Positions 38,976 through 52,539 of a DNA stretch of 64,000 nt are shown here, piece by piece (the stretch's first letter is position 1; every line of letters begins with the position of its first letter). A model generated the notes under the pieces. That model did no database searches. It worked only from the letters and a program-made list of their open reading frames with translations, and was not told where the DNA came from. Source of the DNA: Acanthacorydalis orientalis (Eukaryota > Arthropoda > Insecta > Megaloptera > Corydalidae); the NCBI GenBank assembly GCA_034766995.1, contig CM068317.1:7935001-7999000 (forward strand), in the 5' to 3' direction. The position numbers and the translations under genes were made by a program.

Positions 38976-40627
38976 CTGAGAAGGAAAACCCAATTTTAGT
39001 TCCGAAATAAAGTGAACATGTTTTTTTTTTGTTTTATACAACTTAGTTTTAATACATTTAAATAGATCAAAAAAATAATAACTTTGAATTTGAAAAATAT
39101 TGACACCATTTATTACAATTTTAAGAATTATTGTTAATCAAAAAATTCTGATTGTATAAAAAGAAAACACTATAGAAATCCAATTGTGCAACAAAACGAG
39201 ACATTTTTATATAAAAACCTAAGAAAAAGATAGCAATAATTTCAGTAACAATTATCGAAGAACAAAACATATTTTACTCGTAAATTTTAGTGTTTTACTT
39301 ATTATTTTTATTAAAAAATATATGTTGTTCTTCAATATTTTTCATTGATAATTTTTTCTTAATCATTTTTTTTTGTTTTAAAAGATAATTTGAATATAAC
39401 ACTTTTAAATAATCAGTAAAAACTTTTTGAAATGTTTTTCTGGTCTATTTAATTTTAACCAGACATGCTTTATATGCAATACTAAATAATATATAAATAA
39501 ATTTCTATTCAAAAATTTTGTTCAATACGAAGAACTCATGCGTTGAAAACATAAAGGAGTATATAAACCACACACGTAAAGGAAAGGACTGGGATAAACA
39601 GGGAAACACAATACATAAAATAAAATTTCAACAAAAACAAAACGATACAAAACGCACTTCTTACAAACATCGAGTTTATTTTCTATTAACCATTCTATGT
39701 TCTTGATATCGACGAAAAGGTCAGTGGTTGAAATCCATTACATGAATAAATAATTTATAGTCAACTGTCATATTTTTTTTAAATTTAAATGTAGAAGACA
39801 AACTGCTTGATTAATAAATTAAGGATATAAAAATAAACACAATAATTTATTATTATAATTATATAAATAACAAAAGTATGAGACTGCTTCGTGCTGGTTT
39901 TATATAACAAGTATTTAATATACATTGTTATTAATAAATAACTGTTGTTCTTTAGTTGTTTACAAAGTGCATGTAGATTTATGAGGTTGTAATATAGGTG
40001 GGTTCTGTTTTTTCTTGTTTATATATATATATATATATATATATGCATATATAAATGAAGTTGATATTATACTTAATGATTATTGCATATTACGTGACAC
40101 ATGATAATGAATTAATTTTAAAGAAAATAAAAATGTTTCTAAAATGTATGATAAATAGCCAGTTTGGACGTGAGATTATTCGATACAATCAAAACCAGAC
40201 GCAGAATTATTATTAAAAAACATAGAAAGGGGAAAACTCTTAAACCGAATAAAATACGATTACAGATTGAATAAAGAAATGTTGAAAAAGGGTAACGAAA
40301 TCCGAAGACATTTTCTTATGTTTTCAGGTAATAAATACGTTTTAATGTATGCATTATAAATACGTGTTTTTAAAGAACTTTCAGAAGCGCCAATATATGA
40401 ATATGAAATTAGGTCGACACTGTTTAAATTAAATTGCACGAACGTTAGAAACACGTCAAGAAATTTATTGTTATTATTTTATTGTAATGCTCTGCGTGAA
40501 GTTGTGGAAAAACGTAATATATATCTAAAATAAGAAACCTCATTTGTAATTGTGTCAACAATCAACTAAGAGATAAATCATACGAACGTTTCTTATATAA
40601 TTTTTTTTATAATATACATATATGCGT

Positions 40628-40629
40628 GT

Positions 40630-40687
<58 letters not shown>
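40628..40687. repeat. (TA)n microsatellite
   Basis: TA run with one ACATA interruption. Confidence 0.95.
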
Positions 40688-40688
<1 letters not shown>

Positions 40689-42245
40689 CATGTAAAAGAA
40701 TTACAATTAATTTACCGAATTGCACAAGTCATGGGAAAAATGTACGTTTCATATACACATTTAATAATGAAGTGTTGGAACAATAGATATACCGGATTTA
40801 TAAGAATACTGATTTATTATGTTGATATAGCTATATCAAAACATGTGATGATGCACGCCACACACACAACGATTTAAATAATGTAAAAACAGAGTGTAAA
40901 ATTGTTTTTTTTTGCCTCTTCTTAGAGCTGATAATAATCGAGAGATATCGTTTATTACCGATTCATTACTTTGTTACTATGCATCATCTTTAGACGAACG
41001 GAGAATAATATTTCAAATATTTACCTATTTGAATCACAAGTAAACATATTTGCAAAAATGCCTTCACTTATTTTCAAAATAGTAACATTTGTCTTTCTTA
41101 ATATTAAATACTACTTTAATGTTGTTCTGCTATTTAATCATCTTAGGAAATTTCGTTTGAATAGAAGTATCTTTACAAGAACACTTATTCCTCTATTCAG
41201 AAAACAATTTTAATTATTTCATAAATTAACAATATCTTCTCCTCTTAATCCCTTGACGTTATTTGTGTTAGATAGGAATAGTTCATCATAATTACATTTT
41301 GAATAAAATTTAAATCTTTTATACTAAAAAAAAATGATAAAATTTATTGTTCACATTACTAAATTAATAATTTTAAAATCAGAAAAATCGAGTTTCATAT
41401 AAATTTCTCTTCTATTTAATTAGAAATACTTGTATCTAGAAAGTGAACAAAAATTAAAAAAATTAAAGCTACTTATATAAAGGTGTCAATATAAAAGAGT
41501 AGATACATAAATATCACATATTTAAATTGTAAAATAGTATAAAAATCATATTTGTGTGTTTATTTTTTATTTGTAAATCTGCATCTACATCAATAAATGC
41601 TTTTAACGTGTCAATCTGATGGAAATCTGTGCATTTGAATTGACTATTTCGATATAAATTCCAACACGAATCCATAAGAATTTGTCAAATTTAACACAAT
41701 GTACAAATGTATCAATTTTTAACTAACTGGTAAAGTATGAATTCTTAGATAAAATCATGAAAAAATAAAGAAAATATTGTTTGTTATCATTTTTTCGTCC
41801 AATTTTGCAATGAAATTAATAATCAAATCGCTGTTTTAAAAATAATTTATTTCTGCCTATTTAAAAGGTCAACTTTATTATCTTATTATTTCAGATTTTA
41901 TTATAATTTGAGCACAATTTTAAAAACTCAAATTAATTTTAAATATCAAAATTTCAGTGCACTTTTCTTTAAAATGACTATAGCTGTAGATTTCATTGTA
42001 TGCTAAAACTTTACAATAAAATTCTTTTTTATATTTATTATTATCGGTTGAATCCAGTTTTCAAAGAATAATTTTAAAATCATTTTTTCATCTTAGAACA
42101 TACATGAAGTCGTAGAAAACTTTAGAATTAAGTATCCATTTTTTTTATAAAAGCTTATTGGATATTTATGTTTTTTTTATAATGAATTTGTTGCCTTGAA
42201 ATTTATTTATAATTTTGATTCAAACTCCTCAACCGTAAAAATTTA

Positions 42246-42246
<1 letters not shown>

Positions 42247-42290
<44 letters not shown>
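42247..42290. repeat. (TA)n microsatellite
   Basis: Pure TA run. Confidence 0.95.
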
Positions 42291-42293
<3 letters not shown>

Positions 42294-43814
42294 ATAAAAC
42301 TTAAAGACCGACTTTAAATACGTATTATGTTCGAAAAGATTATATCTGGAATACTTAACCGGTAAAAACTTGATTGTTATGTAAATATATTCAAGAAAAT
42401 AAAAATACGTAATATTGATTGCGTCATACAGATTAATTTAACCAACAAGTGAATATTTAAAATAAGATATTCGATTTTTATTATTTAAATTTATATATAT
42501 GTAATATACTTCTTGCTTTTAAAATGATACACATTTCTATATAATTCATAAAACCATACATTTACAAATTATTACCTAATAACACCTAAATTTACGAAGA
42601 TAAACTTATTTATATCGATGTTTAAAAATACTATATTATATTTTATTTTTAATCATTTTTTATAGAATTCTTACTAGTTTTCATTAAAACAATATATATA
42701 TAAGTTAGTTTATTGGGATTTAAGTGTGAGTCATCGATATTTTTTTATCTAAATCATTTGAAGTTCTTATAGAAACTGTAGTAGAATTAAACTAATTGTT
42801 TTTATACACATTATTGAATGGTTATGGAATTTCAATTAAAATTTCTGACTGTTACACTAAGAAAATAGTATATTATTGCGATATTTATTTTATTTAGAAT
42901 GAATAAAGACTGATATATAATTCTCAAAAAGTCAATTCTTAAATTAAACGTTCGTTAATGTAATAAATAATTTTTCAAGCATTACCATTTTTATTTACTC
43001 AATTCCTGTTATCGACAACTGGTTTGAACGAACTGCATATAACTTCATCTCGTAAAACGATTTTCGTATACCATATTTGAATAATTGAACAATGCATTTC
43101 ATTTTTAATGGTCGTAAAGATAAAATATTTCCAGTTTCTCTTAACACACTATTTTTTATATCTTATTGTCAATATTTAAAGAGTTATTCGGTTAAAATTC
43201 AAGTCAATGTTTGTAAAATTTGTTTAAGAAATTGATTCATAAACATTTGTTACATATTTGTGATATATGCTTGTATGACTTGTAATAAAAATTAATATCT
43301 CAGCTATACATATATATATATATATAGATAGATAGATAAGAACAAAAATGTATGCAGTTATTTTCAAAATATTTCAGTTAATTAAAAGTACATATTCTTT
43401 TTTATTATTCAGTTACTTGAAAGTGTATAACATTTTATTGAATATTATTATTTTGATACGGACATTTTACTTTATAAACTGTTATTTTTCATATTTATTT
43501 CAAGTAAAATGCTGATTATAATTGATTGACTTCTGTTCTTCTTGATATTTTTCAGAAATTATACGAAATCATTAACTAATATAACATAATAAATATCAGT
43601 CACTTTCCTAATTCATTAGAATTCCATGTACAACCAGTAAATGTAATAAAAATTTAATAAGATTAATCAATTTATTTCCAAATGAAAAATTTGCCAAGAT
43701 ATAATTGTTTGACAGATTTCAGTTTTTAGTTGAATTGAATTTAAAGTCTGATTAACCAATAAATTAAAATTTGTACGGCTTGTTTTATAAAGAAATGAAT
43801 TTAAGTGAAACGAT

Positions 43815-43819
<5 letters not shown>

Positions 43820-43874
<55 letters not shown>
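43820..43874. repeat. (TA)n microsatellite
   Basis: TA run of over 50 bp. Confidence 0.95.
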
Positions 43875-43882
<8 letters not shown>

Positions 43883-44036
43883 AAACATTATTGCGTAGTG
43901 ACAACGAACAAGCAATGATTTTAAGATACATATCTAAGTTTACATGAACATATTACAACACTGAAACAATTCAAATATTTCATAATGTGATTTTCTTGAA
44001 ACATATATAACTACTAAACGTGGAACAGTACGAATA

Positions 44037-44067
<31 letters not shown>

Positions 44068-45192
44068 TTCTATTTTAATAATTATGTTGAAAATCACGCC
44101 GAAATCATATTATAAAGATTTGAAAGTTTGACAAGTCGCGGATATAATATAGGTTGGCTAACATGTCTCAACAATGAACCAGTGTTTTGTATGTACGATG
44201 GCGTACTTATTCTCACGGTTCACGAATAGAAAGTATTTTTACTTAATAATTAAGGATTTCAGTTACGGCGTCTATCTGAACACTATTTATATATAGATTA
44301 ATATAGATGTTGGTTGATGTGTATGTATTTGTGTTGTTTTTTGCGTCGTTATGTATGTGTGACATGCATTCACAGATTATCGAACAATGACAATACAACA
44401 CTGGCGGTGGTGACAATACAAGCAATAAATAAATAAATGTGATCTAATTTCAACATTACATGTGTACGGTATGACGTTAAAGATATTTGGCGGTCTTTTT
44501 TACATTCTATCATTTTATTAATATATATTGTAAATATGAGAATATTCAATACTTGTTCTGTTAATATAACATTACAAAATTTTCTCAACAAAAATCTTAT
44601 TACATTAACAAATTTTATCTACAATAATTCATGTGATACTATTTTTGATTGAAATAATGTTTATTCAAATAGTTTCAATCCCAATATTAAATAACATATT
44701 GTTTGATATAAAAGGTATTTGCAACCAAAAAAAGTCAATTTTAAGAAACTAAATCATTTCTACAACTAAATCATTTCAAAAATTTTTAATTTTCAAAAAA
44801 TTGATCATACTTTTAAGATTGATATATCTGTAAGAATTAAATTTTACAAATGAATTTTCCAGTCACATCCCAACCAATGAAAAAAACGTTCAAATTAATT
44901 GATTTTTTTTTAATTATTGTTGATATGCATTTCGAAAGCGATTCCATAATCAGATCTAAGATACAGAAAATATTTTTTTGAATCTTAACGTTCTGTAAAG
45001 AAAGGAATTGCTATCTAAATGTCCATCAAAACATTTTTGATTAGATTTTTTTTATAAATTGTGGAGTATGTGAAAATTTAATTTTTGAATCTGAATTTAG
45101 CACCAGTGCTAAAACTATTATGTAACTTATATTGAACCTTATACTTTTAAACAAATAAATTCTAAAAAATGAAATATATTCAGTTCAGATTC

Positions 45193-45404
45193 TTAACTCT
45201 TTGAGGTCCGCTGTCCAGACATTCTGGATATCTCGTTTCAATTCAACAGGTCCACTGTCCAGTCCCTCTGGACAGATTTCATTTCCATGCTTAAAAAGAT
45301 AAACCATTTTAAATATGGAATCAGTCCAGAAGGACAGGATAGTGGACTTGTTCAATTGAAACGAGATCTGCAGGATGTCTGGACAGTGTACCGTAAAGGG
45401 TTAA
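45193..45404. mobile_element. TTAA-flanked palindromic MITE, piggyBac type
   Basis: Left end TTAACTCTTTGAGGTCCGCT; right end on the minus strand TTAACCCTTTACGGTACACT. The two arms then stay alignable for about 90-100 bp each (both contain CTGTCCAGACAT, ATCTCGTTTCAATT, CAACAGGTCCACTGTCC or its CAAGTCCACTATCC partner, and TCTGGAC). The 204-bp interior between the TTAA target duplications is therefore almost one long inverted repeat with a short centre. TTAA targets and CCCTTT ends mark it as a non-autonomous piggyBac-type element. The 62-codon frame crossing it is not a gene. Confidence 0.88.
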
Positions 45405-45924
45405 AGAATATTCTGTTCGAAAATATTGCTTTTACACAATTTAATGCTTTACGCTTTATATTCTTTTTATTATAATATATTGTTTTATCAAAATTCATAC
45501 CATTATATACATTTATTTTTTCAAAATATTTTGTCTAAATAATTTGATGCAAAAAAATCCTTAATCATAGTTTTTTTAATAAAAAAATTACATTACGAAA
45601 AAAATAAAACAAAACGGCTGAATCTTAAAAAAAATAAAATTGAAATTTATTGCCTTTACTAAACAAGTAGTTAACTAAATATAATGACTTTGATTATCGC
45701 CTTTATAATTTACTGAGTATTTATGAAAAGAAATTGACATAGCATATCTCAATACTAAGGATTAAAATTTTATATTAACAATATCTTAAATAATTAATAT
45801 TCTTTATAAAAAAAGTATGATTAAATTGTCTTGTTAAAAATATAACCGTTTTAATTGATTCCCTATAAATATTGGAGTAAATTATCGAATTAATTTTATA
45901 AACATGAAGTTATTTAATGTTAAC

Positions 45925-46000
45925 GTTTCTCTCTGCCATTTTTCCCTTCTCTCTTCCTCATCCCTCTCTGTATATACATATACAGAGATTTTTCCCTCTC
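45925..46000. repeat. Pyrimidine-rich tract with CCCTCTCTGTATATA repeat
   Basis: The plus strand is rich in TCTC and CCCTCTCTGTAT units, with the last unit repeated at about 45961 and 45990. It joins a double TA array and is only about 300 bp downstream of the coiled-coil exon donor. Confidence 0.7.
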
Positions 46001-46002
46001 TG

Positions 46003-46006
<4 letters not shown>

Positions 46007-46057
<51 letters not shown>

Positions 46058-46058
46058 A

Positions 46059-46106
<48 letters not shown>
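46007..46106. repeat. Two adjacent (TA)n arrays
   Basis: TA runs separated by a GTATGTATGTATAATG spacer. Confidence 0.95.
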
Positions 46107-46110
<4 letters not shown>

Positions 46111-46296
46111 TAATTGTGTATCAATTTTGTATAATAGTCGAAAAGATTAATTTACTGAAAGAAAACAAATAAGACCAAATAATTAACTTGAAGACATCGT
46201 AATCCGCCAAATACCTTCACTTCACAATACCGTCCGCTGATACAAACAGAAAAACGAAACAAAAGATGATAATAAAAAAATCAAACTTTCTCTCAC

Positions 46297-46612
46297 CTTG
46301 ATTATCAGGCGTCGTTGGTTTCAACGCGATATTTTCAGTTTGTTGCAACGCCTTTTGTCGCTCCAATAATAACAACTCTAACGATTTACTGCTATCTTGA
46401 TTGGTCGACAGATCACCGGTCCGTAATAAGCTCACTTCACGTTTTATGTCGTCGTAGTCTCGTTGTTGATCGAGTCTCGACTCTAATCTCGAAATGTGCT
46501 GTCTGTTATGCTCCAGTTGCTCCTCGAGGCGTTGAATCTGCGTTCGCGACGATTCTTTTAACGATGTTATGCTACTCTGTAGCCGCTGTACTTGTTCGAT
46601 TAATTGAACGAT
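46297..46612 (-). CDS. ct: cut exon encoding the conserved N-terminal coiled coil
   Basis: The exon is bounded by acceptor TTCAATTGTTTCAG|ATC and donor CAAG|GTGAGA, phase 0 in and phase 1 out. The 105 codons begin IVQLIEQVQRLQSS and show heptad-like spacing of Leu/Ile with many Gln, Glu and Arg. They match the CUX coiled coil: the fly segment with IQRLEEHLEVKRQHI corresponds to IQRLEEQLEHNRQHI here, and SLELLLLERQKALQ matches the conserved end of this region (PLEVLLLEKNRSLQ in CUX1). In CUX1 the coiled coil belongs to the full-length forms and is lost from processed isoforms. The frame stays open upstream of the acceptor to an ATG at 46642, so an unspliced alternative start is possible (see findings). 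Confidence 0.95.
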
Positions 46613-48074
46613 CTGAAACAATTGAATACGCGCGTCAGACATTTTGTAACATTAGAACTTTTCGTGTTTTTTTCTTTTTGAAATCGCATAGTATAATATT
46701 TCATACATGTTATTTGCAAATAAGTTATACAAACAATTAAAATAAGACAATTACTCGATCTATTTTCTTAACATAATGAAATACGTTAATCAAAAAATTT
46801 TAGACAAACAAATATAATTAAAAATATCGATACATATTAAAAAATATCCAAATAAATTTTATTAAATTAATTCATTTTTAATTTGAGTGTTTAACTCACT
46901 GAGTAGAATACTAATCTAAATCAATCCAAATATAACTATTTGTGTTATTTGAATTTTTTATCCGATTAATTCATTACAATTTTCTTACTAAAATAATTTT
47001 CTTATTGAAAGATAAAATTGATCAAAGTCTTGTATACAAAAGCTCAATGTGCAAGTTATTTGTTTACGAGTACTTTACCTAAGGACATATTTATGTTTTA
47101 TTAATAAACAAATGTCTTCTTGATATTTAAAGGCAATAGAACTGTATATACAATTATTCGTTTCGAAATTTTACGAAAAAAACAAGTGTAGTTATTAAGA
47201 AATATTATTTTTAATTGCTCACTATAATAATGCATACAAACATTGATACAAAAATCTCTATCTTTCTCTCTCTCTTTATATATATAATACAATAAAAATA
47301 TAAATAATTTTGTATTCGCATAAAAAATAATTTTATGACCAAACAAAAAATAAAAATCTTTGGCACATTTTTATTCATACGTTCTGACGTCTAATGAAGT
47401 AAGCCTACTGCATCTCTTGAGTTACTACAGACAATTACTTATTCTATAAATAAGTTATATCTTAATAACATAAAACTGCTTATAATAATTTTATGCTTAA
47501 CTTCCGTTGTTTCAGACACTCATTAGAAAGACAACTGTGACAAATTGTAGTTCTTAAAAGCAATTAAATAATTAGCTGACCTCAAATGTATAGCATCGTT
47601 TTTATTTTATACTAACTCTAAAAAGAATAATATGTTTAGGTTTTCATTTGATCATTTGATTTTCATCTAAGTATTCAATATGAAAATAAGAAATTTTAAA
47701 TAAAATTAAATATTTCATTTTCAACCTCTAAAAATATTGCGTGGATAGCCAAATAAATAAAATCAAAAGAAGACGCTTTTAATTAATAAATTAATCTATT
47801 CGAAGGGATACGTACATATCATATAAACGTTTTTTGTATCTTAATTTTATTTTATTTTTTTAGTATATGGTTCAAATAATAAACTTTTTTTCAAAATAGA
47901 TTTAAAATCAATAAATTAAATAATATATTTTTCTTTAATTTTTCTAAGACATGCTTTTCTTGTAATCATTGTTTTATATTTATGTGAAAATACTTCACAT
48001 GGTCAATATTATTTTTAGATTTTACGCAGACTGACTGATTTTCAATCCATTGTCAAAATTTAGACAAATGATGT

Positions 48075-48083
<9 letters not shown>

Positions 48084-48143
<60 letters not shown>
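48084..48143. repeat. (TA)n-(TG)n microsatellite
   Basis: TA run with a TG tail. Confidence 0.95.
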
Positions 48144-48339
48144 AATGCTGGGCTTGTGGCTTTGTGGGTTATATTTATGATCAAATGAAAGTTATATAGG
48201 TGTTCAATGATAGGAAAATTTAATCATCCTGCGAAAAAATTCAATAACGATAGAAAATGGCACGGGATCTCCGCAGATAGATGTGTTACATGTAGTAGTA
48301 ACTACGAAAAAATAACAAAGAAAAAAAAACTTCAAACAC

Positions 48340-48930
48340 GTCAAAATTTCATCGAACCTACTGAACGGGCAGCATCTAGCTCGATAGCTGCTGGCACCCT
48401 GATTAAAAACCTGTTTTTAATGTAACGTAATTAATTACCATCAGTTCGATTGGGAGGCGGTGTGACTACAAGTCGACGAGGTATGAGAAATGACGGTGGC
48501 AATTGGAGACGACGGTTATATATACTGGAAATTAGGGGTAGGGGACGTGGTAGATCGTGGGTGGATTTTTGGTGGGGTGATTACTAGTCGTAGCACCCGT
48601 TGCCACCTCTTGATTATAATACACAGACATGGATCGTACATGTATGCATGTATATAGACGTTCTGATCAGAGAACCGCGCAGTACACCTCGTCCCGGGAT
48701 CGATTCTCGCTTCACTGACATCTAGCGGCGAACAGACAGGTTAAAGGGGTGAATAGATTAATGTCTTCATATAGACGTATAACCGATCGGTGCCGCTGCA
48801 CTTTACACTTTCCCCATTACACCCTCGCCGTTCTGTCCACCAACACCTACATCGTGTGCTTCGCACCACAAGGCAACTGTGAATGTACGCGTGCTGTTTT
48901 CTGACCCCTTTTATGTAGAATCTTTCCGAA
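48340..48930. promoter_or_regulatory. Large higher-GC island, possible enhancer, promoter or insulator
   Basis: Nearly 600 bp of high-complexity sequence (GGGAGGCGGTGTGACTAC, CGTCCCGGGATCGATTC, CATTACACCCTCGCCGTTC) with no coding frame. It includes ACATCTAGCGGCG (48718-48730), similar to a CTCF-type core. It lies upstream of the coiled-coil exon in gene order, so it could regulate cut or hold an alternative promoter. No direct proof of function. Confidence 0.3.
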
Positions 48931-49786
48931 CAAGATTTAAAATCATCGAGTAGTCGATGAGGCTTCTGTTTTATAGATGATTCGTTACAGTTTGTTTACA
49001 GTGGAATTCTGTTTGGTAACCGTCAGTCATGCTACTTTTAAATTGGATAACACGTAAACAACTTGTAATGAAATTAACGAATGAAAAATATTATCGGATC
49101 GTAGAATAAATCTGAAGATTTTTAGTATATAATTTAATCACGTGTTTATATAATTATAATATAACATCTTGTATATGGAAATAATAGATACTAACAAATG
49201 ATACTAAGAGCTGATTAAGGCAATGCGATAGAAAAAAAGATTACAAATATTATAAAAAATATAATGACACTTTTATTGTTTAAAATTAAATATTTAAAAT
49301 AATTTAGACTTCAAGATACTAATATAAAAATAAAAAGAAATTAAACCGTAAGAAAAATAAATCCACTGACATGTAAATTAACTCTAGAAATTAATATTTT
49401 GATTTTCCTAATTGATGGTTTCATATAATGATAACATAAGCAAGTACTTTTATTGAATTCTAAATCTATCTTTACAATAGTTTATATTAAATGACAAAAC
49501 ATTATTTTATGTAATTTTAAAAAATGGCGACTATTTAATAACAGTTTATTTAATTTTTAATTATTTTCTATTTAAAGTATTTAACAATTTTTCTTACAAT
49601 ATTTTAAGTGTATTTCATTTATATTTATTTTTAACCTTATAGATATGAAATAGATATTTTTAGTAATAAAGAATTATACATTTTTTATGTTATTCGTAAA
49701 TTAAAAACGTTGAATAAAAATATTTAATTAATGATCATTTAAAAAATTCTTTTAACACTTATCTAATATTTTTTCTTTATTTCTAG

Positions 49787-49866
49787 AACTGTGCATCTTT
49801 ACATAATACATCACAGAAAAAAAATTTGGAATTAAATCTTCTTCCTTATATTCGAGCTTATGAAAG
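49787..49866 (+). other. Exon-like open segment on the strand opposite cut
   Basis: On the plus strand a good acceptor (TTCTTTATTTCTAG) and a good donor (GAAAG|GTACGT) enclose 80 bp with one open frame reading NCASLHNTSQKKNLELNLLP then YIRAYER. The peptide looks more protein-like than neighbouring chance frames, but I do not recognise it and found no companion exons. It may be an exon of a nested gene, a relic, or chance. Confidence 0.3.
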
Positions 49867-50396
49867 GTACGTTTTTTTAATTTATTTTCTATTAATTTTA
49901 TTATAAAAAAATATCGAAAAAATCATTTCCAAAATGTTATCTGTTTTATTAAAAATTTAATTTTATTTCCAATGGAAATTAATTTTAACAATCATAAATA
50001 TTATATTTGAAGTAATGGATTTTTAAAAGAAAATATTCTGAATTAAAAATTGTTTTTATCGTTTGTAAATCAACGAATTAATTTACATTTTACACATTTT
50101 CAAGTTTTGTACTGCAATTTAAACAATTTAATTTTTTATTTAGTATAAAAATACACTTTTAAGTACGTGCAACTTTAAACCGCACTTTATTTTACCGTAT
50201 CATTAAAAAATTATATTTTTTTTATACGTGATGACATTGTATGCTATAAATAAGTATTTAAGCGAACGCAAATAGGTAAAGGTATTTATGTTTTTATTAT
50301 CGTCTGGGCGCCATGTACTTGATATGAAATGATCATAGGATCGATTTTATTGAATACATACATATATACATGCAGACAAACAAATAAAACATATAT

Positions 50397-50398
<2 letters not shown>

Positions 50399-50436
<38 letters not shown>
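50399..50436. repeat. (TA)n microsatellite
   Basis: TA run of about 38 bp. Confidence 0.94.
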
Positions 50437-50438
<2 letters not shown>

Positions 50439-52135
50439 CACTCACTAATACATCGTACGGTATCAAACATTTACAAAAGGTATCTTTATTTTATAGTATA
50501 TCGTAAAATTAGTATAATAAAACACATTCGGTTCTATATTTAATATCACCTGGTTGGTAACACCTGGGAATGAAATAAACGAATAAGTTTTGAAATTGAT
50601 TTCACATAAATGTATCCGATATGAATATGTATTAAGGGTTTTTCAAGTACAAAATTGTATAAATGTGTTTTCTATACAAAAAATCGACCAAGCTTAGATA
50701 AATTTATTCATTATTCTGTTGCGTTACGTTCGTTACTGTGAAGGAATGTGATCTAGATAATTCAATGTTTCTTTTTTTTTGTAATTTTAAGTAGATTTTC
50801 TCGAATAATTTTCAGATAATTACACTTTTTGTCAAATATACACACGTGTCTATACAAAAAAAATATATATTTGAAATTAAGATCACTTTTTCATTCTATT
50901 AACGAAAAAAATATCATTTTCAATCAAGAAGATTATGTTTATTCGAATAAATATTTATAAATATTTTTCCAAATATTTTTATATTTATAAAAATAATACT
51001 TAATTCTAAAGTAATTGTTGTTACTTACAAGAATTTCATTTTAACGTCAATGAAAGATACGAAACTGAACTTTTATTCAACCCACCTCTTGAATAATTAA
51101 AAATTATATTTCTTATATGTTTATAATCGGACAGATCAGTCACAAAACCTTTTACTGTGCGAATAATTTGTTTAATGAATTTGATAAGTTTTAAATGAAA
51201 AACTTTATAAAAAATTATAAGCAGACAATCTGAAATTATTACAATTTAAACCGAATTGAAACATAAAAGTACATAAATTATTTATTTAAAGATTAATATC
51301 AAATAAAGGTAATTTGTTTAATATTCTAATGATGTCACTAAGATGTATAATATGTGAAGAAATAAAATTAATAAAAAAAGTAATTTTAATTGATTAACTA
51401 ACTAACATATCGAACTGATGATAAACTTGTTTGAGTTCGAATTGAAACTTTCAGTAAAAAAGTGACTGTCTTGAATGTTTAATAAGCTTAAAACTTTATA
51501 ATGTTTCACACTATCTAAACTAAAAATAATGCATATAATTAACTAAACTGACTATTATCTAAATAGTTTCATAATAATTTCGCATCAATAGTTAAATTTT
51601 CTAAAAACATTAAATAAAACTTTAAAACGTGGAGCTGAAAGTTAAATTTACAACTTTATTAACATAATGAGAAGAAACGACGCTTTTCCACTACACACAT
51701 CATGAAACTATTTTCATTTCACTTGCACTTACTACTATACATTTTCATACTATTTTCTTTTTTTTTAATTTATAAAAAATAAAGAATAAATGGGGAGATG
51801 TGTAATTATTTTAATATTTTTAAATTTGAAATTAGTTTTGAATATATGAAAAGAAATTAATTCATTGAAAATGATATTAACATGAAATTAATAACTAGGA
51901 ATGAAAAAATGTTGGATGACTATGTAACAGAATTTAACTTATGGTTAAAAAAAACTAAATACTCAAAATAAATCCTTTTATTTTTTCTAATGAAAATAAT
52001 TTAGACTAGACTACATTATAAGGAATTTATTGATATGAATTTCTTACATTCTTTCTCTTGAAAATAAGGAAAGTTTAAAAATTAATTATTCATTATGAAC
52101 ATAGATCTATAAATAAATTAAACGTTTTCAATACA

Positions 52136-52168
<33 letters not shown>

Positions 52169-52539
52169 TTATTAAGTGTAAAACTGTCTTAACTGTTACT
52201 TCAAAAGAATGAAAAACCGTTTACTTAAAAGATTATTTGCATATTATTAAGTTTACAGAATAGTCAAATCTTTTTTAAGGTGTATATGATTCTTTTTTAA
52301 TTAACAATTAAAAACAAATCCGTTAAACTTCTTTAATATCTATAAAAAAAATCCCGTTTCGAATCAAAAAAACAAATACATATACCGAAATGCAATAAAT
52401 GTGTAAAACATGATTTTAAGATCATGTGAAAAGTGTGATAAAAAAAGAATCCTATAAAAGAAATCACGCCTATAAATGTTTAAAGAATGTATGCAAAATG
52501 TTTTGACCAACGTCTCTATGTTGCAATACCCACAGCAGA

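Larger units (their letters stand above)
38976..46296 (-). other. ct: cut intron, 7.3 kb
   Basis: Intron between the coiled-coil exon (donor GTGAGA) and the CUT1 exon (acceptor TTCCTTCTCAG), phase 1. It holds TA arrays, the palindromic TTAA-flanked MITE at 45.2-45.4 kb and a pyrimidine-rich tract at about 45.93-46.00 kb. No coding sequence recognised. Confidence 0.88.

Noticed and set aside
38757..39041. Minus-strand frame of 94 codons rich in His and Tyr
   Set aside because: Out-of-frame reading across the acceptor and first part of the CUT1 exon.
43314..43340. GATA repeat after a TA run
   Set aside because: Only three or four units; too short to list as a separate element.
45287..45475. 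Plus-strand frame of 62 codons
   Set aside because: Runs through the right arm of the palindromic MITE and into flanking AT-rich DNA.
46315..46740. Plus-strand frame of 141 codons
   Set aside because: Antisense to the coiled-coil exon; no homology recognised.
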